Source of the DNA: DATCKG01 sp036562385
GTDB lineage: Bacteria; Bacillota; Sulfobacillia; Symbiobacteriales; Symbiobacteriaceae
DNA: 64,000 bases
Direction of reading: 5' to 3'
Assembly (NCBI GenBank): GCA_036562385.1
Contig: DATCKG010000068.1
Span: 27,407 to 91,406 of the forward strand
The notes below the pieces were generated by a model. The model saw nothing but the letters and a program-made list of their open reading frames with translations. It ran no database searches and had not been told where the DNA came from. Positions within the stretch are counted from its first letter, which is position 1; every line of letters starts with the position of its first letter. The position numbers were made by a program, and so were the translations under genes. Below, piece after piece: positions 35,444 through 43,537 of the stretch.

Positions 35444-36370
35444 TCAGAAGCGGTACAGCTTCTCCACGCTCAGGTACCGCTCCCCCGAATCCGGCAGGAT
35501 GGTCACCACCCGCTTACCGGGGCCCAGTTCCCGGGCCACCTTCAGCGCCGCCCAGACGTTGGCGCCGGCGGTAACCCCCACCAGCAGCCCTTCCCGCAAG
35601 GCCATCTCCCGGGCGGTGGCAAACGCGTCCTCGTCCCGGACCTGAATCACCCCGTCCAGGATGCTGCGGTTGAGCACTTTCGGGATGAAGTTGGCCCCCA
35701 TGCCGTACAGCCGGTGCGGTCCCGGGCGCCCGCCGGAGAGCATGGGCGACGCCGCGGGCTCCACCGCGATCACCTTGCAGCCCGGCATCTTCTCCTTCAG
35801 GACCTCGCCGACGCCGGTGATGGTGCCGCCGGAGCCCACGCCGGCCACAAACGCGTCAATGGGCCCGTCCACCTGGGCCAGAATCTCCTGAGCAGTGGTG
35901 CGCCGGTGCACCTCCGGGTTTGCCTCGTTCTCGAACTGCCGAGGCATGAAGTAGCCGTGCTCCCGGACGAGCTTCTCCGCCATCCGCACGCTGCCGGCCA
36001 TTCCCTCGGAGCCGGGGGTCAGCACCACCTCCGCCCCGTAGGCGGCCAGCAGGTTCCGCCGCTCCACGGTCATGGTATCGGGCATGACCAGGATCAGCCG
36101 GTAGCCCTTCACGGCGCAGACCACCGCCAGCCCGATGCCCGTGTTGCCGGAGGTCGGCTCCACAATGGTGGAGCCGGGACCGATGATGCCCCGGCTCTCG
36201 GCATCCTCCAGCATCGCCAGCGCAATGCGATCCTTCACCGATCCGCCCGGACTGAACCATTCCACCTTGGCCAGCACCTCGGCCCGGCGCCCGGCCCCGA
36301 TCTTACTGAGCCGTACCATCGGTGTCCGGCCAATCAGACCCAGCGCGTCTGATGCCACCCCGGAGATCAT
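35444..36370 (-). CDS. Cysteine synthase family protein, PLP-dependent (first copy)
   Basis: Fold-type II PLP enzyme of 308 residues. It has the PLP lysine Lys46 in SPGGSVKDRIAL, the SGNTG loop in EPTSGNTGIGL, and GVGSGGTITGVG. Its partners are two JAMM peptidases upstream, so it may act like CysM of Mycobacterium, which uses a thiocarboxylated carrier protein and O-phosphoserine or O-acetylserine; substrate choice cannot be fixed from what I can see. ATG 36370 has GGAGGGG at good spacing and begins the family alignment, although it lies 68 nt inside the 3' end of the upstream JAMM gene. Confidence 0.88.
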   Translation of the reverse strand: MISGVASDALGLIGRTPMVRLSKIGAGRRAEVLAKVEWFSPGGSVKDRIALAMLEDAESRGIIGPGSTIVEPTSGNTGIGLAVVCAVKGYRLILVMPDTMTVERRNLLAAYGAEVVLTPGSEGMAGSVRMAEKLVREHGYFMPRQFENEANPEVHRRTTAQEILAQVDGPIDAFVAGVGSGGTITGVGEVLKEKMPGCKVIAVEPAASPMLSGGRPGPHRLYGMGANFIPKVLNRSILDGVIQVRDEDAFATAREMALREGLLVGVTAGANVWAALKVARELGPGKRVVTILPDSGERYLSVEKLYRF

Positions 36371-36857
36371 ACCATTCCCCTCCTGCGTCCACTGGTGCAT
36401 GCAGCTTCACATTGCGGACCTTCCCGTCCCGGATCAGGAAAGCCCGTACTTCGGTGGGACCCAGCAGCGATACGATCACCCGGTAGGCGTCGGGATAATG
36501 CACCGCCATCCGGATATCGGTGCGGGAGGGTACCGCCGGCGAGGTCGGATGGGAATGGTAGATGGCCACCACCTCCTCGCCCTGCTCTGCCGCCCGCTGC
36601 AGGACCAGCTCCTGCTGGGCGCGGTCCACCTCGTAGTAAGCCGGACTCCGCTTGCTGTTGTCCGTCGCGTACGCGTGGAAGACCCGGCCGTTCCGGCCGG
36701 TGAGGATTCCGCAGGCCTCGATGGGGTTCTCCTCCAGGCAGTGCTCAATGATGCGTTGGAGCAGATGCCGGGGGATCACCAGGCGCGGCTCCTCCACGGC
36801 CACATCCCCACAAGCCCGGGACCGGATCCCGGCTTTGCGGCGCCCCTCAGGGAACAT
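36303..36857 (-). CDS. JAMM/Mov34 metallopeptidase (first)
   Basis: A 184-residue zinc peptidase of the JAB/MPN family. The JAMM site is complete: EACGILTG supplies the Glu, and IYHSHPTSPAVPSRTD gives His-x-His, Ser and Asp. Prokaryotic relatives (Mec) free cysteine from the C-terminus of a sulfur carrier after CysM action. ATG 36857 has GGAG 10 nt upstream and overlaps the previous gene by 11 nt; GTG 36800 or nearby is possible. The last 68 nt overlap cysK in another frame, a long overlap for neighbouring real genes. Confidence 0.85.
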   Translation of the reverse strand: MFPEGRRKAGIRSRACGDVAVEEPRLVIPRHLLQRIIEHCLEENPIEACGILTGRNGRVFHAYATDNSKRSPAYYEVDRAQQELVLQRAAEQGEEVVAIYHSHPTSPAVPSRTDIRMAVHYPDAYRVIVSLLGPTEVRAFLIRDGKVRNVKLHAPVDAGGEWYDLRGGIRRAGSDWPDTDGTAQ

Positions 36858-37380
36858 TCCGGTAACGCTCCTGTGCGGCCGCCCGGACGGCCTGGCGCAG
36901 GTCGTGCCATTGCCCGGAGGCCCCCGGCACCACCACCAGCGGGTGCTCAGTCACCTGGTGATCCACGATGCGCCACACCCGCACCTGCGGCTCTCGGTGG
37001 GCCAGGGAGACGATGACGTAAAAGGCTTCCGGCCAGGTGGCCTGTTGGATATCCGTCCGGGAGGGAACGGGCGCCGACCAGACGTGGGAGTGGTAGATGG
37101 CAACGATCTCCTGCTTCTCCTCCTGTGCCTTGTGCACCACATAAAACAACTGCCGGTCATCCACCCGGTACAGCACCGGGCTCCGGTGCTCGTTGTCCGT
37201 GGCGTACCCGGCTGTAACGTGGTCTCCGACACCCACAAGAAGGCCACAAGCCTCCAGGGGCCGCTCTTCCTGGCAGTGATTCAGCATGCGGCGGTAGAGG
37301 TCCTCGGGAATGTAGAGTTTGCGCCGCTGGATCACCGCCGGGCCCCATGCTTTCCGTTTCCATCCAAACCGCGCAAACAC
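36847..37380 (-). CDS. JAMM/Mov34 metallopeptidase (second)
   Basis: A 177-residue paralogue of the next gene, alike along its whole length (LEACGLLVG, YATDNEHRSPVLY against YATDNSKRSPAYY). The active site IYHSHVWSAPVPSRTD keeps both His, the Ser and the Asp; the usual Pro after HSH is Val. The start is uncertain: GTG 37380 has GGGGGG 7 nt upstream, GTG 37335 would start at the domain edge. It is the first gene of a JAMM-JAMM-cysK operon and has a promoter at 37463-37492. Confidence 0.83.
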   Translation of the reverse strand: MFARFGWKRKAWGPAVIQRRKLYIPEDLYRRMLNHCQEERPLEACGLLVGVGDHVTAGYATDNEHRSPVLYRVDDRQLFYVVHKAQEEKQEIVAIYHSHVWSAPVPSRTDIQQATWPEAFYVIVSLAHREPQVRVWRIVDHQVTEHPLVVVPGASGQWHDLRQAVRAAAQERYRNVP

Positions 37381-37462
37381 GTACGTGCCCCCCAAGAGCC
37401 AGGGACCATCGCTGCCGCCACAGCGCCCCGGCCATTCCGCCTTGAGATTCCTTATCCAGGTA

Positions 37463-37492
37463 ATCGTAGCAAGAGTTTGCCCCGCAAGTCAA
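37463..37492 (-). promoter_or_regulatory. Promoter of the JAMM-JAMM-cysK operon
   Basis: On the minus strand TTGACT (37487-37492) and TACGAT (37463-37468) are separated by 18 bp, about 85 nt upstream of the likely start of the first JAMM gene. Confidence 0.5.
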
Positions 37493-37592
37493 CGAAACCA
37501 GGTGGCCCCCCATGGGGACCGACTGCCGCGGCCCGGATTTGGGGCAGACTGAACAGGAACCGATTCCTCCCCATGCGAGGAGGTCACCTGTC

Positions 37593-39962
37593 TTGGAGCG
37601 CCTACACGGACTTGCAGGCTGGTATCTGAAGGGCCGCACCCTGGTTCTGGACGCCGGCTGGGAGGGAAAGCTCTGCCTGACCCCGGCCCTGCCGGGGGTA
37701 GTGGAGGTCCGGCTCCGGCGGGGCTCCCCCTGGAGCCAGGAGCCGCCGGTCCCCTCCGTCACCGTCGATCCGGCCCGGTGGCCGGATCTGCCACCTCCCC
37801 GGGTGGAAGACCGGGGCGATCACCTGATGGTCTTCGTGGAAGGCGCCGCGGTGCGGGTGGACAAGAGCCCCCTGCGCCTTCACTTCTGGGCTCCGGGCCC
37901 CCAGGGAGGGGCTGCCGGCGAGCCGCTGCTTTCCGACGCGCCGGAAGGCGGCGTGGAGATGGACGGCTGGCAGGTGGGGGTCCGGTTCCGGCTCACCCCC
38001 GAGGATCACTTCTTCGGCCTGGGGCAGCCGGACCAGCGGCAGGGGCCGATCCCCCTGGACCACCGGGGGCGGCGCTACCCCATCTGGCACAAGCACCTGC
38101 CGGCCCCCAGCCGCATGGTGCTGCCGGTGCTGGTCAGCCTCCGGGGCTACGGCCTCTTCGTGGACAATCCCTGGCCGGCCGAATGGGACCTGGGCACCGA
38201 CGGCGCCACCTTTGGCTACCGGGCCCAGGCCGGACAGCTGGTCTACTACTTCATCGCCGGCCCTGCCCTCACCACCGTTTTGGACCGCTATACCCGCCTG
38301 GTGGGGCGGCCGTCGCTGGCGCCCCGGTGGGCGTTTGGATTCCTGCAGTCCAAGTTCGGCTACCGGACCCAGGAGGAGGTGGAAGGCCTGGCGGCGGCCT
38401 TCCGGGAACGGCAGATCCCCCTTTCCGGCATCGTCCTGGACCTGTTCTGGTTCCGGCACATGGGGGACCTGGCCTTCAACCGGGCCGCGTTCCCCGACCC
38501 TGCCGGCCTGATCCGGCACCTTCGGGAGCAGGGGGTGCGAGTGATCGTCATCGAGGAGCCGTACCTCACCGTGGACAGCCGGCTGTACCCGGAGGCGGAA
38601 CGGCTGGGCCTGCTGGGGATGCGGCCCGACGGCGGCCCTTACGTCTTCCCCTTCTGGGCCGGCCGGGCCGCGCTGGTGGACTTTACCCAGCCCCTGGCCT
38701 GCCAGTGGTGGGCTGACCGGCACAAACCGCTGATGGACCTGGGCATTGCCGGCTGGTGGGCCGATCTGAACGAGCCGGAGGTCCATCCGCCGGACATGGT
38801 CCACCACGGCGGTGTGGCCGCGGCCGTTCACAACCTCTACGCCCTGCTGATGATCCGATCCGTGGCCATGGCCCATGAGCAGCACCGGCCGGACATGCGC
38901 CTTTTCATCATGAGCCGGGCCGGCTGGCCCGGGACCCAGGCCCTGGGCGCCTGTCACTGGTCCGGAGACGTGGCCACCACCTGGGAGGCCCTGGCCCACC
39001 AGCCGGTGCTGGGCCTGTGCATGGGCATGTCCGGCATGCCGTACTGGAACAGCGACATCGGCGGCTTCGCGGGAGAGCCGCCCTCGCCGGAGCTGTTCGT
39101 CCGCTGGATCCAGTTCGGCACGTTCACGCCGGTGATGCGCCCCCACGGGTCGCACCAGGACCGGGAGCCCTGGGCCTTCGGCCCCGAGGCTGAGGCCATC
39201 GTCCGCCGGTACATCCGCCTCCGGTACCGGCTGCTGCCCTACACCTACACCCTGGCCTGGGAGGCGCACCGGCAGGGCCTCCCCTTCATGCGTCCCCTGG
39301 TCCTCCATTACCCCCGGGATCCCAAGTGCCTTACCATCCGGGACCAGTACCTGTGGGGCCGGGATCTCTTGGTGGCCCCGGTCACCGCGCCGGGGCAGCA
39401 AAGCCGGCCGGTCTACCTGCCTGAAGGCGACTGGTACGATTTCTGGACCGGCCGCCGGATCCGGGGCGGGCGGTGGATCCAAGCTCCGGCGCCCCTGGAG
39501 ACCCTGCCCCTTTTCGTGAGGGCCGGGGCGATCCTGCCGGAGGCGCCCTGGGACCGGTCCCAGGCCCCAGGATGGGAGGAACTGACGCTGAACATCTACC
39601 CCGGACCGGAGGTCAGCGAGTTTCTTCTCTACGAGGACGACGGCGAGACCATGGCTTTCGCCCGGGGCGAGTACGCCACGATCCGCTTCACCTACCGGCC
39701 GGCGGAGGGCGGCGGGCTCCTCACCATCGACCCGCCCCAGGGGGCGTATGCCGGCATGCCACCGGTTCGGCGCTACCGGGCCGCCATTCGCCTGCCCCGG
39801 CGCCCCCGCCGGGTAACCGTGGACGGCACGCTGCTCACCCCCCGCCGGTCCCGGGAGACCCTGGAGCGGTTCCCCACCGGCTGGTGGTACGACCGGCAGC
39901 GGAAGGTGCTGTACGTACGGCTCCCGCCGGTCTCCGGCGGCCTCAGCCTGAAGGTGCAGTAA
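37593..39962 (+). CDS. Glycoside hydrolase family 31 enzyme
   Basis: A 789-residue alpha-glycosidase of GH31, cytoplasmic since no signal peptide is seen. Nucleophile Asp391 lies in GWWADLNEPE and the acid/base Asp459 in CHWSGDVATTWE; GMPYWNSDIGGF and MRPHGSH are further family motifs. An N-terminal beta domain precedes the barrel (about 240-570) and beta domains follow. The family covers alpha-glucosidases, alpha-xylosidases and others; the substrate cannot be told, and no sugar transporter is nearby. TTG 37593 has GGAGG 9 nt upstream; the longer frame has no homology. Confidence 0.9.
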   Translation: MERLHGLAGWYLKGRTLVLDAGWEGKLCLTPALPGVVEVRLRRGSPWSQEPPVPSVTVDPARWPDLPPPRVEDRGDHLMVFVEGAAVRVDKSPLRLHFWAPGPQGGAAGEPLLSDAPEGGVEMDGWQVGVRFRLTPEDHFFGLGQPDQRQGPIPLDHRGRRYPIWHKHLPAPSRMVLPVLVSLRGYGLFVDNPWPAEWDLGTDGATFGYRAQAGQLVYYFIAGPALTTVLDRYTRLVGRPSLAPRWAFGFLQSKFGYRTQEEVEGLAAAFRERQIPLSGIVLDLFWFRHMGDLAFNRAAFPDPAGLIRHLREQGVRVIVIEEPYLTVDSRLYPEAERLGLLGMRPDGGPYVFPFWAGRAALVDFTQPLACQWWADRHKPLMDLGIAGWWADLNEPEVHPPDMVHHGGVAAAVHNLYALLMIRSVAMAHEQHRPDMRLFIMSRAGWPGTQALGACHWSGDVATTWEALAHQPVLGLCMGMSGMPYWNSDIGGFAGEPPSPELFVRWIQFGTFTPVMRPHGSHQDREPWAFGPEAEAIVRRYIRLRYRLLPYTYTLAWEAHRQGLPFMRPLVLHYPRDPKCLTIRDQYLWGRDLLVAPVTAPGQQSRPVYLPEGDWYDFWTGRRIRGGRWIQAPAPLETLPLFVRAGAILPEAPWDRSQAPGWEELTLNIYPGPEVSEFLLYEDDGETMAFARGEYATIRFTYRPAEGGGLLTIDPPQGAYAGMPPVRRYRAAIRLPRRPRRVTVDGTLLTPRRSRETLERFPTGWWYDRQRKVLYVRLPPVSGGLSLKVQ

Positions 39963-39980
39963 GGCGGCATGCTCGCCCCG

Positions 39981-40883
39981 CTACCCGGTGAGCAGCCCCC
40001 GTTTCTGCAGGACCGTCTCCAGGTCGTAGGGCTTCCGCTTGAAGGCGGTGCGCCGGTTCTGGGCGATGATCCGCCGGGCCACCTCCTCGGGCACCGGCAG
40101 GGTGGGATCGGCCAGCAGCGCCTCCACCGCCTCCTCCTTAACCGTGAGCGTTCCGTCCAGCACCGGCGTCTCCAGGTGCTTCTCCAACAGCCACAGCAGG
40201 AACCGGTCCGCGTCGTCGTAGGAGAAGCCCAGCTCCCCTTCGTCGGTCTGTCCGGGCCACAGGCCCGCGGTGGGCACCCGGTTGACCAGATCGGGCGGGA
40301 AACCGCCGCTGGCGGCCATCGCCCGGACTTCCTGCTTGGTAAGGTCCCGGATCGGCTGCCGGTCTGCCATGCCGTCGCCCCGGATGGAGAAGTAGCCGAG
40401 GAAGTACTCCACCAGGTTCCCCGTCCCCACCATGAGGCCCTGGAAGGCGTCGGCAAAGAAGCCGGCGGCCATGATCCGGAGGGTCGGCTTCATGTTGTGG
40501 ATGGCCCACTGAAGCCGGCTCTCATCCAGGGGAACGCCCCGCTTCTCCGCCATCTCCCGAGCCGCCCGGGAAAACAGGTCCACCGCCTGCTGCCACAGGT
40601 CGCTGAGGTCGATCACCACCGCGGGAATGCCGAGATGATCGGCCACCCGCCGGGCGTCCTGCACATCCTTGCCCCGCTCCCCCTGCAGCTCCTCCGGGGT
40701 GCTGCAGGGCAGGATCAGGGCCATGGTCCCCTCCGGGGACGCCTCCTTGCTGATCAGGGCCGAAACGGTGGAATCAACCCCGCCAGACAGGCAGTTGATC
40801 AGGGTCTTCACACCGCTTTGTTCCATGTAGGCCCGTTCCGCGGCAGCCCGCTCCGCCACCGAGGCCACCCGATGTTGCTTCAT
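39981..40883 (-). CDS. nadE: NAD synthetase NadE, ammonia-dependent type
   Basis: Amidates deamido-NAD to NAD with ATP. The 300 residues carry the PP-loop LSGGVDSTVSAL (32-43), VGTGNLVEYFLGYFS and PIRDLTKQEVRAMA. There is no glutaminase domain, so ammonia is the nitrogen donor. Residues near 200-230 (VPTAGLWPGQTDEGELGFSY) are typical for the family. ATG 40883 has GGAGGGG upstream. The gene is convergent with the GH31 gene, 18 nt apart, with no hairpin between. Confidence 0.92.
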   Translation of the reverse strand: MKQHRVASVAERAAAERAYMEQSGVKTLINCLSGGVDSTVSALISKEASPEGTMALILPCSTPEELQGERGKDVQDARRVADHLGIPAVVIDLSDLWQQAVDLFSRAAREMAEKRGVPLDESRLQWAIHNMKPTLRIMAAGFFADAFQGLMVGTGNLVEYFLGYFSIRGDGMADRQPIRDLTKQEVRAMAASGGFPPDLVNRVPTAGLWPGQTDEGELGFSYDDADRFLLWLLEKHLETPVLDGTLTVKEEAVEALLADPTLPVPEEVARRIIAQNRRTAFKRKPYDLETVLQKRGLLTG

Positions 40884-41049
40884 CTGCTGCCACTCCCCTC
40901 CACTGGCCGGATCTCTCCTGTGGTACGTCCCAATCCGAAGTGCCTATCCTAATTTACGCGTTCCCCCGGCAAATACCTGCCCGCTGGCAGGGTGTGCGAT
41001 GGATACTTCTGGAAAACGCATACCCGGGAAGATCGCGGATTCGTCAAAT

Positions 41050-41065
41050 AGTTTGCGAGCAAACT
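41050..41065. promoter_or_regulatory. Palindrome upstream of the small flavoprotein gene
   Basis: AGTTTGC-GA-GCAAACT, two perfect 7-bp arms with a 2-bp centre, lies 43 nt before the GTG start of the flavoprotein gene, where an operator overlapping a promoter would be expected. I could not define the promoter boxes. Confidence 0.4.
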
Positions 41066-41108
41066 TGCGGGGCTGGAGGGCCCCTCAACAAAGGAAGGGG
41101 TGTGGACC

Positions 41109-41678
41109 GTGTTCGATGTCGCGATCATCGGCGGCGGCACTGCCGGGGGCAGTGCAGCGGTCTTCTTTGGCAAAGCCGGTCTGAAGACCCTGGTGGTGGA
41201 TAACGACAAGGGGATGGTCAAGCGGGCCTGGATCCCGAACCACTACGGCTTCCCGGACGGCGTCAGCGGCCCGGATCTGATTGCGGCAGGCCGGAAGCAG
41301 GCCATCAACGTCGGCGTTCAGTGGGAAGTGGGCCAGGTGACGAAGGTGGAGCGGAAGGACGACGGCTTCGTCATCACCACGGAGGATGGCCGCTCCTTTG
41401 AAGCCAAGCAGGTGGTGCTGGCCACCGGCGGTGCCACGTCCCTGGCGGAGTCCATGGGCCTGGAGTTCGTGGAGGGCCGGGAGCCTCGCCTTCCCAAGGT
41501 CCTGAAGGTGGATGCGGAAGGCCGGACCAGCCAGCCCGGCGTCTGGGCAGCGGGCGTGCTGGCCGGTGTCAGCCCCCATACCATCATCACCGCGGGGCAC
41601 GGCGCCGCTGTGGCGGTGAACCTGATCAGCGAGCTGCAGGGCAAGCGCTACGTGCAGCACGAGGCCCTGAAAAACTAG
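41109..41678 (+). CDS. Small thioredoxin reductase-like FAD protein
   Basis: A 189-residue flavoprotein that keeps only the FAD-binding half of the thioredoxin reductase fold. FDVAIIGGGTAGGSAAVF (2-19) binds ADP, VVLATGG sits mid-protein, and GVWAAGVLAGVSPHTIITAGHG is the C-terminal FAD motif. There is no NADPH domain and no CxxC; the chain has no cysteine that I can see. It must rely on a partner or act as a simple oxidase or carrier. GTG 41109 is chosen since AAGGAAGG lies about 10 nt before it; GTG 41100 is too close. Confidence 0.8.
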   Translation: MFDVAIIGGGTAGGSAAVFFGKAGLKTLVVDNDKGMVKRAWIPNHYGFPDGVSGPDLIAAGRKQAINVGVQWEVGQVTKVERKDDGFVITTEDGRSFEAKQVVLATGGATSLAESMGLEFVEGREPRLPKVLKVDAEGRTSQPGVWAAGVLAGVSPHTIITAGHGAAVAVNLISELQGKRYVQHEALKN

Positions 41679-41692
41679 CGATGGCACACAAG

Positions 41693-41721
41693 ATCCCCCG
41701 GACGGCTTCCGTCCGGGGGAT
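41693..41721. terminator. Bidirectional terminator
   Basis: ATCCCCCGGACGG pairs with CCGTCCGGGGGAT around a short loop and is followed by TTTT on the plus strand and by a T-containing tail on the minus strand. It sits between the convergent flavoprotein and cysK genes and can serve both. Confidence 0.85.
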
Positions 41722-41731
41722 TTTGTGTACC

Positions 41732-42667
41732 CTATACATCCAGGTCGGCCCAGAGCACGGACGAGAAGTAGCGCTCCCCGGTATCCGGCAGGATGACCAC
41801 CACGGTCTTGCCCTCGTTTTCAGGCCGGGCAGCCACCTGCAGGGCCGCCGTCACGGCCGCACCCGCCGAAATGCCCGTCAGGATACCCTCTTCCCGGGCC
41901 AGCCGCCGGGCCGTGGCCACGGCGTCATCGCTGGACACCTTGATGATCTCGTCGATGATCTCGGTATTGAGCACCTTCGGCACGAACCCCGCACCGATAC
42001 CCTGGATCTTGTGGGGACCCGGCTGCCCGCCGGAGAGCACCGGCGACTCGGCCGGCTCCACGGCCACGATCTTCACATCGGGCTTCCGCGCCTTGAGGAC
42101 CTCGCCAACACCGGTGATGGTACCGCCCGTGCCGACGCCGCCCACCACGATGTCCACGTTGCCGTCGGTGTCCCGCCAGATCTCCTCGGCCGTGGTCTTG
42201 CGGTGGATCGCCGGGTTGGCGGGGTTCTCAAACTGCTGCGGAACCCACGCGTTGGGAAGGGAGGCCGCAATCTCCTGGGCCTTGGCCACTGCTCCCTTCA
42301 TCCCCTCGGCGCCGGGGGTGAGCACCAGTTCGGCGCCGTACGCCTTCAGGAGCTTGCGCCGCTCCAAGGACATGGTATCGGGCATGACCAGGATGCACCG
42401 GTACCCCTTGGCGGCTGCCACAAAGGCCAGGGCGATGCCGGTGTTGCCGCTGGTGGGCTCCACGATCACCGTGTCGGGCTTGAGGATCCCCCGCTCCTCC
42501 GCGTCTTTGATCATGGCGTAACCGATCCGGTCCTTCACGCTGCCCGCCGGGTTGAAGGACTCCACCTTGGCCAGGACCGTGGCCTTCAGCCCCTCGGTCA
42601 CCCGGTTGAGACGTACCAGCGGTGTATTGCCGATGGTCTCGGCGATGTTGTTGTAGATCCGTGCCAC
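41732..42667 (-). CDS. cysK: Cysteine synthase A
   Basis: PLP-dependent O-acetylserine sulfhydrylase of 311 residues. It has IGNTPLVRLNRV, the PLP lysine Lys45 in NPAGSVKDRIGYA, EPTSGNTGIALAF and GVGTGGTITGVGEVL, close to classical CysK throughout. Compared with the copy at 35444-36370 this one is nearer the standard enzyme. The start is GTG 42667 with GGAGGAGGAG upstream. A good extended -10 promoter and an inverted repeat precede it, so it is probably its own regulated unit downstream of the E1-like genes. Confidence 0.93.
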   Translation of the reverse strand: MARIYNNIAETIGNTPLVRLNRVTEGLKATVLAKVESFNPAGSVKDRIGYAMIKDAEERGILKPDTVIVEPTSGNTGIALAFVAAAKGYRCILVMPDTMSLERRKLLKAYGAELVLTPGAEGMKGAVAKAQEIAASLPNAWVPQQFENPANPAIHRKTTAEEIWRDTDGNVDIVVGGVGTGGTITGVGEVLKARKPDVKIVAVEPAESPVLSGGQPGPHKIQGIGAGFVPKVLNTEIIDEIIKVSSDDAVATARRLAREEGILTGISAGAAVTAALQVAARPENEGKTVVVILPDTGERYFSSVLWADLDV

Positions 42668-42687
42668 TGTCCGACTCCTCCTCCCCC

Positions 42688-42744
42688 AATCCGATAATCC
42701 GTGTATTCCAATCGGATTAGGTTACTCTCTCTGCCCCGATTATA
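42688..42744 (-). promoter_or_regulatory. cysK promoter with a downstream inverted repeat
   Basis: On the minus strand TGG-TATAAT (TATAAT at 42739-42744) is an extended -10 element; no good -35 is seen. Downstream, AATCCGAT (42688-42695) and ATCGGATT (42711-42718) form an 8-bp inverted repeat with a 15-bp centre, placed where a repressor or a leader-RNA element could act. Confidence 0.55.
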
Positions 42745-42805
42745 CCACGTTTTGGCGCAGGGGAAAGGGGGGTCCTGAAAACTCTTTGTAAAAAGAAGGG
42801 GGCGG

Positions 42806-43537
42806 TCACGCCCCGCACACGGGACAGCCGCCCGAAACCGCCAGCGACTGGTCCCGGAAGGACGCAGACCACCCTTCGTAACGCAGAAGCCGTCCTGCGA
42901 GCGGAACCCCCACGCCCAGGATCAGCTTGATCACTTCCGTGGCGGCGCCCAGGCCCACCACCCCGGCCACGGGGGCCAGCGGTGGATTTTCCGGCTCCTC
43001 CGGCCACAGCCCTGCCTCCTGCAGGACCGCCGGCGGCAAGCAGGCGAGGCACGGCCCGCCTGGCTGCAGCACCGTAAAGGCCCCCTCCGCGCCGTGGACG
43101 CCGCAGGCCACCACCCGGGCGCCCTCCCGGATGGCCCGGTCGTGCAGCGGCCGCCACTCCCCGGCGCTGAGCAGCACCACCCCACCCGGCTCGATGCCGG
43201 CCCCGGCCTCCGCCTCGGAGGCCGCCACCTGTACCGTGACATCCGGGTTGATGGCCCGGAGGACCTCCGCGGCGGCCGCCGCCCGGTTCTGCCCGACCTT
43301 GTCCACCGTGTACGCCACAGCCGCAGCCAAATCCGCTTCTGTCACCGGGGCCGGATCCCACAGGGTGATCCGCCCCACCCCGGCCGCGGCCAGGTACATG
43401 GCTGCCACGGAACCTGCCGCCCCGAGGCCGCCCAGCACCACCGACGCCTCCAGGATCCGCCGCTGGCCCCGTCCGCCCACCTCCGGCAGGATGATGTGGC
43501 GGCTGTACCGGCGAATCTGCTCCTCGGTCAGCTTCAC
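42806..43537 (-). CDS. Degenerate MoeB/ThiF-type E1-like protein
   Basis: A 243-residue relative of E1-like sulfur-carrier activating enzymes. It starts RYSRHIILPEVGGRGQ as MoeB does and keeps a glycine loop (GGLGAAGS, 36-43) and two CxxC zinc pairs (Cys163/166, Cys238/241). The adenylation residues are not kept: the NLQRQ segment of active enzymes is replaced by ADLAAAVAY, and the CVDNFATR segment by SAGEWRPLHD. It may be a non-catalytic partner of the active E1 protein encoded directly upstream. GTG 43537 overlaps that gene's stop by 4 nt; GGAGG lies 9 nt before it. Confidence 0.8.
   Translation of the reverse strand: MKLTEEQIRRYSRHIILPEVGGRGQRRILEASVVLGGLGAAGSVAAMYLAAAGVGRITLWDPAPVTEADLAAAVAYTVDKVGQNRAAAAAEVLRAINPDVTVQVAASEAEAGAGIEPGGVVLLSAGEWRPLHDRAIREGARVVACGVHGAEGAFTVLQPGGPCLACLPPAVLQEAGLWPEEPENPPLAPVAGVVGLGAATEVIKLILGVGVPLAGRLLRYEGWSASFRDQSLAVSGGCPVCGA

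Noticed and set aside
42806..43537. Pseudogene call for the second E1-like gene
   Set aside because: The frame is intact, the zinc cysteines are kept and translation is coupled to the active copy, so loss of adenylation residues looks like change of role rather than decay.
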